Source: Chitinophagaceae bacterium UBA7600 (GTDB lineage Bacteria; Bacteroidota; Bacteroidia; Chitinophagales; Chitinophagaceae). Taken from it: a DNA stretch of 64,000 bases. Each line of letters starts with the position of its first letter. Positions within the stretch are counted from its first letter, which is position 1. Below are positions 16,769 through 24,527 of the stretch, piece after piece. The stretch is taken from contig DLKC01000057.1 in assembly GCA_002478885.1 (NCBI GenBank), positions 37,313 through 101,312 on the forward strand, written 5' to 3'. Under the pieces are notes generated by a model that was not told where the DNA came from, ran no database searches, and saw nothing but the letters and a program-made list of their open reading frames with translations. The translations under genes were made by a program, and so were the position numbers.

Positions 16769-16853
16769 ATATTCTGATTAGGGAAGACACAATGCACTAA
16801 GTTTTCACGGGGATAAATTGAACAGGTTTGTTGAACGTCCTAAAAAATGCTGT

Positions 16854-18266
16854 ATGAAACGATATCTCATACCGGTCGCTGTCATCTTCTTATCCGCATT
16901 CTTTACCCGGAATTCAGCGGCGCAGATCATCAGCAACAAAATGTTTTCGCTCGGCACTTACGGCCGTGTTGGTGCAGGCTTCTCTCCTGCCATAAAAGGG
17001 AATATAGGCCGGTCGCTTAATCTCAACGGCATGGGCTCCGTGGGTGGCAGAATGGAGGAAGCCGACTATGCAGAACTGGTTGCCGCCTTTCATTACAAAA
17101 CACCAGGCCAAAAAAGTGACACAACGCCTATTAACGTACAGGCAAGAATGGCTATGTATAGCGGTAAAGGACAGTTGATCGGCAATGTCAACAGCACCAA
17201 CTATGGCGGTGTTGCATTCGCGCTGCCCGAACTGTATGCCCAGGCTGATCATATCATGGGTTCAAAATGGAGCGCGTGGGTCGGCGCAAAATTCTTTCGG
17301 GGCAACGATGTGCATATTGCCGACTATTATTATTTCGACGACCACAGCAGCCAGGGCTTTGGAGTTACTTATGACAAAACAACACTCGCCGTTTTGTTTC
17401 CCGGTAATATTGATACCAACAGTTCAGTGCCACCAAACTTCTATGTAAGTATTATAGATGGTACGCCACGCGCCGGTCTACGCGGCAGAAGCATGATCGT
17501 TGCAGAACAAGTGTTCCCGCTAAACGATAACCGGCAAACGTTAAAGTTGCTTGCAGAGTTTCATCACCTCGCAGATGCAAGCGCTGAAGACACTGCCACC
17601 GCTTTTAATTATCCGTCCGCCGGTGGATGGGTGGCGGGGGCTCAATTAGTAAGTACGTTAAGCACCAAAATCACCGGTTCATTTAACCAGGCAGCCATTC
17701 GCTACGGCCATGGTATTGCCAATGGCGGTGATGGTGGTAATACAAGGACATGGCTCACCTATGGGGCACCGGATCTTGCCACCAATAAATTCAGCACGGC
17801 CTACTCCTTTACCATGGTCGACCATTTTCTGCTCAACTTAAGTCCCAAATACAGTCTCAACGGCTACGGTATATTCACCAACAGTCACGGCGCTGCCGCA
17901 AGTCACAACAAGGCGCCAGATTATTTCGGCCGCGAAATATTCAACCGCAAAACAGAATGGGCAATCGGCGTTCGCAATTTCTGGTATATAACCAACTGGT
18001 TCCACCTTATCACCGAATTGCACTATGCTAACCGCAAAGACGGTAGCCAGGACGCCGCCGCCATGACCAAATTTTCAATTGTGCCAACCATCGTTCCTAC
18101 GGCAAAAGCAGATCCATGGGCGCGTCCGCATTTGCGGCTGATCTATTCGGTGGCTAAGTACAATCAATTTGCGGCAGACAATGAATATTCGCCTTTTCTC
18201 AAGGAGACCGGTCCTAAAAAATGGGGGCAGTATATCGGTGTAAGAGCCGAATGGTGGTTATTTTAA
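16854..18266 (+). CDS. LamB-like carbohydrate porin
   Basis: 470 residues from the ATG at 16854. The signal peptide is MKRYLIPVAVIFLSAFFTRN up to SAAQ. The mature protein is rich in alternating aromatic/polar beta-strands and ends in Phe (EWWLF), as outer-membrane barrels do. The segment WVGAKFFRGNDVHIADYYYF matches the conserved LamB core, and a late RNFWYITNWFHLITELHY block is also maltoporin-like. The likely role is outer-membrane diffusion of oligosaccharides. It lies 85 nt after the HGSNAT-like gene in the same direction, so the two may be co-expressed with the chitinase locus. Confidence 0.82.
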   Translation: MKRYLIPVAVIFLSAFFTRNSAAQIISNKMFSLGTYGRVGAGFSPAIKGNIGRSLNLNGMGSVGGRMEEADYAELVAAFHYKTPGQKSDTTPINVQARMAMYSGKGQLIGNVNSTNYGGVAFALPELYAQADHIMGSKWSAWVGAKFFRGNDVHIADYYYFDDHSSQGFGVTYDKTTLAVLFPGNIDTNSSVPPNFYVSIIDGTPRAGLRGRSMIVAEQVFPLNDNRQTLKLLAEFHHLADASAEDTATAFNYPSAGGWVAGAQLVSTLSTKITGSFNQAAIRYGHGIANGGDGGNTRTWLTYGAPDLATNKFSTAYSFTMVDHFLLNLSPKYSLNGYGIFTNSHGAAASHNKAPDYFGREIFNRKTEWAIGVRNFWYITNWFHLITELHYANRKDGSQDAAAMTKFSIVPTIVPTAKADPWARPHLRLIYSVAKYNQFAADNEYSPFLKETGPKKWGQYIGVRAEWWLF

Positions 18267-18633
18267 TGCTGTCTTTTGTGGGCCCGGCGCTGGCATTAAA
18301 GGCATCGTCCCTTGCGTCGCACCCTTCAGCTGCTGTTATGCCATGGAACAGCAACAACATTCAAAATATAACGCATCATAACGTTTATCAAACATTAACC
18401 AACAGGATATCGTAACACAATAAAGGCGCAGGCAAAACAATGATCGCAGCACAGGATTTAGTTGCTGTTAAGCAACGATAGTCAACGGTAACAAGCATTT
18501 GTTGTCACAAAAAACGCTACAGCTTTTTGCCGCTTCTGCAAAGGTTGTTTACCCTGTTCTGAGGGCAATTTATTTTGGTAACCCACAGCAATTTCTTTAG
18601 TTTTAAAAAAACAACCTGAAAAATATCGCTACT
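18267..18633. other. Intergenic region
   Basis: Holds one repeat element (18281-18330) and a small GTTGC/GCAAC hairpin near 18461-18476. I see no gene and no clear promoter box before the GTG start of the kinase. Confidence 0.5.
18281..18330 (-). repeat. Dispersed intergenic element, subfamily A (reverse)
   Basis: GGCCCGGCGCTGGC, GGCATCGTCC, then TTGCGTCGCACCCTTC (core 18313-18321), starting 15 nt after the porin stop codon. Confidence 0.8.
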
Positions 18634-21600
18634 GTGAACACCAATTATCACTTTCTTTCCGGTGGTGGAGAGATGGGTACACTTATCCGTGCAAAAGACT
18701 GGGGCAGCACCGCCCTGGGAGACCCATCAACCTGGCCTCAAAGCCTGCGCACCATGGTTTCCGTTATGCTCGACAACCCGTTTGGGATGTACATAGCATG
18801 GGGAACAGAATATATACAACTTTACAACGATGGCTACCGCCCCATATTAGGCTCCACCAAACACCCCGGCGCACTTGGTATAAGCACCAGGGAAACTTTC
18901 ACTGAAATATGGCACATCATAGGGCCTATGTTTAACGATGTAATGCAAGGTAAGGCCGTTGGCTTCCCCGATTTTATGCTGCCGCTTAACAGAAACGGCT
19001 TTACAGAGGAATGTTACTTCGACTTTTCCTACAGCCCCATTCGTAAAGAAAACGGCGAAGTAGGCGGAGTGTTGGTTACAGTAACCGAGACCACTAACAA
19101 AAAGAGGGCAGAAGACGCCCTTATACAGAGTAAAGAAGAGCTCGAATTTGCCATAGAAGCGGCAAAGTTGGGCACATGGGATTACAACCTCTCCAGCAGA
19201 AAACTTACCGCCAACAACAGGCTTAAGGCATGGTTCGGCTTGCCGCCTGAAGCGGAAATAAAATTGGATTACACCCTTGACCTTATTTCGGAAAAGGATC
19301 GTCAAAAAGTTATAAATACCATGAGGGCAGCACTCGATCAAGATGCCGGCGGCCAGTACGAAGTCGACTGCAGCATAACGCAGCCCGGGACTCAAAAAGA
19401 AATGATTTTGCATGCCAAAGGAAAAGCCTGGTTCAATGAAGACAAAATCGCTTATCGCTTTACAGGCACGCTTGAAGATGTAACAGAACAGGTAAAAACC
19501 CGCCGAAAAATAGAAGAAACTGATAAGCGTTTTCGCACAACCGTGCAACAGGCCCCTGTGGGCATTACCATTTTGCGTGGCCCGCAATACCTTGTGGAAA
19601 TGGCCAACGATGCATACCTGCGGTTGGTAGACAGGAGAGAAGCAGACATTGTTGGTATGCCCTTGTTCGATGCATTGCCAGAGGTCAAGGAAACCGTGCA
19701 GGGTTTACTCAAGGACGTAATAAGCACCGGTATCCCTTTTCATGGCACAGAATACCCTGTGCCAGTTAAACGTTATGGCAAAAGTGAAATGTCTTATTTC
19801 GATTTCCTGTATCATCCCCTCAGAGAAGAAAATGGCGACATCTCCGGCATTATTGTAACGGTAACAGATGTAACAGGGAAAGTGGAAGCAAGGATCACTG
19901 CCGAGAGCAAAGAAAAAGAATTCAGGCAACTGGCCGATTGCTTGCCGGAACTTGTATGGACCACCGATAATAAGGGAAACCAGACTTTCGCCTCGCAGCG
20001 TTGGAAAGAGTTTACAGGGCTCGATCCATATGATCAAAATACTTTTGAAAAAATGCTTCATCCTGACGATCTGCAAAATATCACGACCCATTGGGCCGCC
20101 TGTCTCGCAAGCGGCGATATTTATAAAACGCAGGTAAGGTTAAAAAATAAAAACGGCGCCTATCAATGGTTTTATGTACACGGTGAACCGGTGAAAAACG
20201 AACGCGGTGAAATTGAGAAATGGATCGGCTCTTTCACCAACTTTAGCGAACAGAAAAAAGCGGAACAAGAATTGCTCGAAGCGCTGGTGAGAATTGAAGA
20301 AAGCGAATCGAGGTTCAGGATTGTTGCCAACACAGTGCCCGTGCTAATATGGATGGCCACCCCCGACAAACTAAGGTACTTCTTCAATAAAGCCTGGCTG
20401 GTGTACACGGGGCACAACGTAGACCAAGAGATGGGAAATGGATGGGTCGCAGGCGTACATCCCGATGATATGGCTAAGTATATGGAGATACATGATAATG
20501 CATTCGAACAGCAGAAAGAATACCAGTTGGAATACCGCCTCAAAAGGCATGACGGAAAATATCGGTGGATATCTGCCAGGGGTGTGCCTCGGTTCAATGC
20601 CAAAGGGATTTTCGAAGGTTTTATAGGGGCATGCATGGATATTCATGAACAGATCGTTTACCAACAGAAACTGAAAGAAAATGAAGAGAAACTGAACATT
20701 ATTATTGAAGCCAGCGAATTGGGCAACTGGGAATTGAATTTGCGAACAGCACATGTAATCTATTCTGACAGGTACCTGGAAATACTTGGGTATAACAAAG
20801 GCGCTGTTTTAACCCACCAGGAAATTTTAACCCGTCTCCACCCTGATGATCTTAGAACCAGGGAGTTGGCCTTTAAAACCTCTTTCGAAACCGGCCAGCT
20901 GCAATATGAATCCAGGATACTCTGGCCCGATGGCTCTCTCCACTGGATCGAAGGCAAGGGAAAAGTCTTCTTTGATGAACAGGGGAAACCCGCTAAAATG
21001 ATTGGCACGGTCGGCGATATCACGGAAGAAAAAAATTACCAGCAACGGTTAATAGAACGAGAAGAAAAATTCCGCCTGCTCGCCAATTCAATGCCCCAGC
21101 ATATATGGACGGCCACTACAGACGGCCACCTGAACTATTATAACCAGTCAGTATTTGACTACAGCGGGTTAACCCCGGAACAAATGAATAAAGAAGGCTG
21201 GTTACAAATCGTACACCCCGATGACAGGGATGCAAACATTGCTGCATGGACAAGGTCGGTAACCACCGGTGAAGATTTTTTATTTGAGCACCGCTTTCGC
21301 CGTTACGACGGCGAATACCGTTGGCAGCTAAGCCGCGCTATTCCCCAAAAAGATGCTGTGGGCAACATACAGATGTGGGTGGGCTCCAGCACTGACATAC
21401 AGGACATCAAAGAGCAGGAACAACAAAAGGACTATTTCATCAGCATGGCCAGCCATGAATTGAAAACACCCGTTACTTCCATTAAAGGATATGTTCAGAT
21501 TTTGCTATCCGTCTATTCAAAAACCGAAGACACCATCCTGCTGAATTCCTTAAACAGCATCGAACGGCAGATCGCGATACTCACCAAACTCATTACAGAA

Positions 21601-22098
21601 TTACTTGACGTTTCCAAGATCAAATCTGGCGGACTTCATTTCGACAAAACATCTTTCGACCTTAAAAAACTGGTGCACGAAGTGGCGGAAGAAATGAACC
21701 TGATAAATCCGAGACATAAAATAATTGTTTCAATTGAAAGCAGTGCAACGGTAAACGCAGACCGCGACCGCATTGGCCAGGTGCTGATTAACTTTCTTAC
21801 CAATGCGGTTAAGTATGCGCCCGGTTCAGACACTATACTCATCAAAAGCTTTATTGAAAACAACTACGTCGTGGTCTCCGTCGAAGACTTCGGTATCGGT
21901 ATCAGCAAAAAAGACCTGGCAAGAATATTCGAACGTTTTTATCGTGTCGAAGGCAAAAATGAGAATACGTTTCCAGGCTTCGGCATTGGCCTTTTCATTG
22001 CTGCTGAGATTATCCAGCGACATAACGGTAAAATAGCCGTAAAGAGTGAACCTGGGAAAGGATCAACATTTTCTTTTATGCTCCCCATTGATTTATGA
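18634..22098 (+). CDS. Multi-PAS sensor histidine kinase
   Basis: 1154 residues with a GTG start. The order is an N-terminal PAS-like module (about 1-165), then about six PAS/PAC units (starts near 175, 305, 430, 560, 690 and 815). HisKA with the phospho-acceptor His in MASHELKTPVTSIKGY follows near 935, and a HATPase_c domain near 1040-1154 (NFLTNAVKYAPG, DFGIGISKKDLARIFERF, GFGIGLFIAAEI). No transmembrane segment is visible, so it is probably a cytoplasmic sensor. Several PAS units read HPDD after the core, typical of PAS_3. The ligand is unknown. A receiver-only protein follows 13 nt downstream and is the likely partner. Confidence 0.93.
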   Translation: MNTNYHFLSGGGEMGTLIRAKDWGSTALGDPSTWPQSLRTMVSVMLDNPFGMYIAWGTEYIQLYNDGYRPILGSTKHPGALGISTRETFTEIWHIIGPMFNDVMQGKAVGFPDFMLPLNRNGFTEECYFDFSYSPIRKENGEVGGVLVTVTETTNKKRAEDALIQSKEELEFAIEAAKLGTWDYNLSSRKLTANNRLKAWFGLPPEAEIKLDYTLDLISEKDRQKVINTMRAALDQDAGGQYEVDCSITQPGTQKEMILHAKGKAWFNEDKIAYRFTGTLEDVTEQVKTRRKIEETDKRFRTTVQQAPVGITILRGPQYLVEMANDAYLRLVDRREADIVGMPLFDALPEVKETVQGLLKDVISTGIPFHGTEYPVPVKRYGKSEMSYFDFLYHPLREENGDISGIIVTVTDVTGKVEARITAESKEKEFRQLADCLPELVWTTDNKGNQTFASQRWKEFTGLDPYDQNTFEKMLHPDDLQNITTHWAACLASGDIYKTQVRLKNKNGAYQWFYVHGEPVKNERGEIEKWIGSFTNFSEQKKAEQELLEALVRIEESESRFRIVANTVPVLIWMATPDKLRYFFNKAWLVYTGHNVDQEMGNGWVAGVHPDDMAKYMEIHDNAFEQQKEYQLEYRLKRHDGKYRWISARGVPRFNAKGIFEGFIGACMDIHEQIVYQQKLKENEEKLNIIIEASELGNWELNLRTAHVIYSDRYLEILGYNKGAVLTHQEILTRLHPDDLRTRELAFKTSFETGQLQYESRILWPDGSLHWIEGKGKVFFDEQGKPAKMIGTVGDITEEKNYQQRLIEREEKFRLLANSMPQHIWTATTDGHLNYYNQSVFDYSGLTPEQMNKEGWLQIVHPDDRDANIAAWTRSVTTGEDFLFEHRFRRYDGEYRWQLSRAIPQKDAVGNIQMWVGSSTDIQDIKEQEQQKDYFISMASHELKTPVTSIKGYVQILLSVYSKTEDTILLNSLNSIERQIAILTKLITELLDVSKIKSGGLHFDKTSFDLKKLVHEVAEEMNLINPRHKIIVSIESSATVNADRDRIGQVLINFLTNAVKYAPGSDTILIKSFIENNYVVVSVEDFGIGISKKDLARIFERFYRVEGKNENTFPGFGIGLFIAAEIIQRHNGKIAVKSEPGKGSTFSFMLPIDL

Positions 22099-22111
22099 TG
22101 ACCTTTGTGTT

Positions 22112-22492
22112 ATGGCAAACAGAAAAAGACATATCCTGATTATTGACGACAATGAAGATATTGTGAACATGATGAGGCTGATGCTGCAAATGAAAAATTA
22201 TGACGTTTCTGCACAAATGAGCGTTACCGGTCTGGAAGAAACACTTAACAAAACGTGGCCTGATCTTATTATCATGGATATGCTGCTTTCCGGCGCCGAC
22301 GGTCGCGTCGTTTGCCGTTTCTTAAAAGACAGCGACCATTACAACCACATACCGGTGCTCATGATCTCAGCCCATCCGAGCGCAAAAAAAGAATGCATAG
22401 ACGCCGGCGCCGACGCCTTTCTTGAAAAGCCCTTCGACATGCAGGAGTTCTTCAATGCAGTCGGCAACACACTCCCTTTAAAACAGGATTAA
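22112..22492 (+). CDS. Single-domain response regulator
   Basis: 126 residues from the ATG at 22112. A CheY-like receiver: acidic pair in ILIIDDNEDI, phospho-acceptor Asp in LIIMDMLLSG, Thr/Ser switch in VLMISAH, and Lys in FLEKPFD. No output domain follows, so it may act by protein contact or in a phosphorelay. It starts 13 nt after the kinase stop. Confidence 0.92.
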   Translation: MANRKRHILIIDDNEDIVNMMRLMLQMKNYDVSAQMSVTGLEETLNKTWPDLIIMDMLLSGADGRVVCRFLKDSDHYNHIPVLMISAHPSAKKECIDAGADAFLEKPFDMQEFFNAVGNTLPLKQD

Positions 22493-22575
22493 AAAATCGC
22501 GATAAAAATATAGCACCGGCCCTAATATTGACGTCAGACCGCAGCGCTTTGCCTTGTTGCCTGCTGGTTCGGCAG

Positions 22576-22622
22576 CACAAGAGCGCGACGCAACAAAAGC
22601 CGCACAGCGATAAAATGCCCGG
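22576..22622 (+). repeat. Dispersed intergenic element, subfamily A variant (forward)
   Basis: CACAAGAG then CGCGACGCA (22584-22592; first core base changed) and a terminal TGCCCGG. With 18281 it brackets the kinase/regulator pair. Confidence 0.7.
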
Positions 22623-22696
22623 ACCAAAAGTTTTCCTGCTTTTTCTTTTGGAAATTATTTCCTGCGTTTGCTACATTTAGCTATGCAATAAAGCAT

Positions 22697-23218
22697 ATGA
22701 TTGAATTTACTACTTCTATCTTAAAGTTTGGGCAGCAAGGAGAAAAAACAGGCTGGACCTATATTGTAATACAGGCAGATCTCGCGCAGCAATTAATGCC
22801 GGGCAATAAAAAATCGTTTCGCGTTAAAGGCAAGCTCGACGATTATAAAATCGAAGGTATCGCCCTGATACCAATGGGAGGAGGCGATTTTATAATGGCA
22901 CTGAATGCTGACATGCGCAGGGCACTAAAGAAAAAACAGGGGGCAATGATTACTGCCAGACTGGAGGTGGATACAAAGCCGCTTAAAATTTCTGTTGATT
23001 TTATGACTTGCCTCAACGATGAACCCAAAGCCCGGGATTTTTTTAAAACACTGGCCAAAAGCCACCAGAATTATTTCAGCAAATGGATTGAAAGCGCAAA
23101 AACAGAAGGAACCAAAACAAAACGGATTGCCCTTGCGGTAAACGCTTTGTCGAAACAGTGGGATTACGGCACAATGATACGGGAAGACAAAAAGAACCGT
23201 AACCTGCTAACGGGTTAA
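22697..23218 (+). CDS. DUF1905/YdeI-like (OmdA-type) protein
   Basis: 173 residues. The N-terminal half is a DUF1905 beta-barrel (GWTYIVIQADLAQQL ... VKGKLDDYKIEGIALIPMGGG). The C-terminal third (FFKTLAKSHQNYFSKWIESA, TKTKRIALAVNAL) is the YdeI/OmpD-associated helical part, linked in some bacteria to peptide or bacteriocin tolerance. The biochemical role is unproven. A weak -7 box (TACATTTA) lies upstream near 22673-22680. Confidence 0.8.
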   Translation: MIEFTTSILKFGQQGEKTGWTYIVIQADLAQQLMPGNKKSFRVKGKLDDYKIEGIALIPMGGGDFIMALNADMRRALKKKQGAMITARLEVDTKPLKISVDFMTCLNDEPKARDFFKTLAKSHQNYFSKWIESAKTEGTKTKRIALAVNALSKQWDYGTMIREDKKNRNLLTG

Positions 23219-23289
23219 AGTTGCCACAAAAATTCTTCAAATCTTTTTCTAAAAAATCATCGTATTCTTTCTAAATCAAAACCGCTCAC

Positions 23290-23769
23290 ATGTTACACAA
23301 AGTAAGAATGACCGCAAAAATGGATGGTCCTTTTGTCATCTTCCTCATTGGAATGCGCATCAACAAATTCTGGAAGTTTGGCAAATGGTGGCCAGTAGCC
23401 AGCGCAATGCCAAAAATGATCAAAGAACTAATGGCCAATAAATCGCAGGGGCTTCTGCACGCCGAAACCTGGTTTGGCAGAACAACCATTATGGTTCAAT
23501 ATTGGGAATCATTTGAAAAACTGGAAGCCTATGCGAGAAACAGGAATGCCAGCCATTTGCCCGCCTGGCAGCAATTTAATAAGAACGTTGGAAGCAATGG
23601 CGATGTAGGCATCTGGCACGAAACCTATCTTATTGAAAAAGGCAATTACGAATGCATTTATAACAACATGCCGCGGTTCGGGCTTGGAAAGGTGGGCGAA
23701 TTTGTGGAAGCAAAAGGCAACTATCACAACGCAAAAGACAGATTGGTGGCGTCTAGAGAAGCGATTTGA
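23290..23769 (+). CDS. DUF4188 (monooxygenase-like ferredoxin-fold) protein
   Basis: 159 residues. It matches the DUF4188 pattern: FVIFLIGMRINKFWKFGKWW near the N-terminus, then AETWFGRTTIMVQYWESFEKL, then WHETYLIEKGNYECIYNNMP. The fold is of the dimeric alpha-beta barrel/antibiotic-monooxygenase type. No substrate can be inferred. It follows the DUF1905 gene by 71 nt in the same direction and may be co-transcribed with it. Confidence 0.78.
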   Translation: MLHKVRMTAKMDGPFVIFLIGMRINKFWKFGKWWPVASAMPKMIKELMANKSQGLLHAETWFGRTTIMVQYWESFEKLEAYARNRNASHLPAWQQFNKNVGSNGDVGIWHETYLIEKGNYECIYNNMPRFGLGKVGEFVEAKGNYHNAKDRLVASREAI

Positions 23770-23947
23770 TCTTGTAAAAGTACTTATACAGTTTCTGTTA
23801 TGTTTGAAATTGCCACGGCATGGCACGTGCTGTTTCACTTGTCCTGTCATTGAATAGCACTTTAGCACGAATTTGTTAGCATGACAAGCGTCATAATAAA
23901 AAGAAGGTTCTTTCCTTAAACTTTACCAGCAAAAGCGAGGGTATTTT

Positions 23948-24355
23948 ATGGAAAAATCGCAACGAATCGCCGCACAAATCTATGGCTACACGGTGTGCGT
24001 TGTAGCCGTCATTACCTTTTTGACTTTTGCAGTAACAACAGTAAATGCATTACTTGACAAAAGTGATCCCATACACGCAGGCTGGTCAAATAATCAATCA
24101 CCAAGCCTCGCCTCGTTTGATAACTATAAAATGGATATTATAAGGTCGATGCCGCAAAATAAAGATGTTAATACTATTACCATACCCGATGATAACAGTT
24201 TGCGTTCGATGTACAATGCTGCAAGAGAAGATAAGATACAAACAGAACTGCATCGCGCCAATCAATCAATCATTATCGGTATACTCATGATCTTGATCAC
24301 AGTCGTACTGTTTATAACACACTGGAAGTGGATGAAAAGAATGGCGACAGCTTAG
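23948..24355 (+). CDS. Small two-TM membrane protein of unknown function
   Basis: 135 residues. TM1 is near residues 12-35 (VCVVAVITFLTFAVTTVNAL) and TM2 near 107-125 (IIIGILMILITVVLFITHW). An extracytoplasmic loop of about 70 polar residues lies between. It ends in a basic tail (WKWMKRMATA). No family is recognised. It is convergent with ppc and shares a bidirectional terminator downstream. Confidence 0.65.
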   Translation: MEKSQRIAAQIYGYTVCVVAVITFLTFAVTTVNALLDKSDPIHAGWSNNQSPSLASFDNYKMDIIRSMPQNKDVNTITIPDDNSLRSMYNAAREDKIQTELHRANQSIIIGILMILITVVLFITHWKWMKRMATA

Positions 24356-24401
24356 CCCTTCAAAAAAGACTGGGGGAAGATTGCGATTTGCAACAGAGAG
24401 A

Positions 24402-24432
24402 AAAAGCGGCTCCAAAACGGAGCCGCTTTTAT
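24402..24432. terminator. Bidirectional intrinsic terminator
   Basis: A 12-bp stem AAAAGCGGCTCC / GGAGCCGCTTTT with a 5-nt loop, flanked by A-rich and T-rich runs. It can serve the plus-strand membrane-protein gene (stop 24355) and the minus-strand ppc gene (stop 24528). Confidence 0.88.
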
Positions 24433-24467
24433 TTTATGTTTGATCTGCACAGTATTGGTCCTTCAGA

Positions 24468-24518
24468 CAAAGTGTGCGACGCAACAGGTGACGCCACAAC
24501 ATACTGTAGCCGGGCTCA
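24468..24518 (+). repeat. Dispersed intergenic element, subfamily A (forward)
   Basis: CAAAGTG before the core TGCGACGCA (24475-24483), then GGTGACGCCAC and a terminal GCCGGGCTC. It ends 10 nt from the ppc stop codon. Confidence 0.8.
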
Positions 24519-24527
24519 ATAATTTTT

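Noticed and set aside
18847..19587. 246-residue frame antisense to the histidine kinase
   Set aside because: It lies fully inside a well-supported gene on the other strand and has no family features or ribosome-binding site. The same applies to 7821-8510, 9996-10673, 36883-37527 and 42279-42983.
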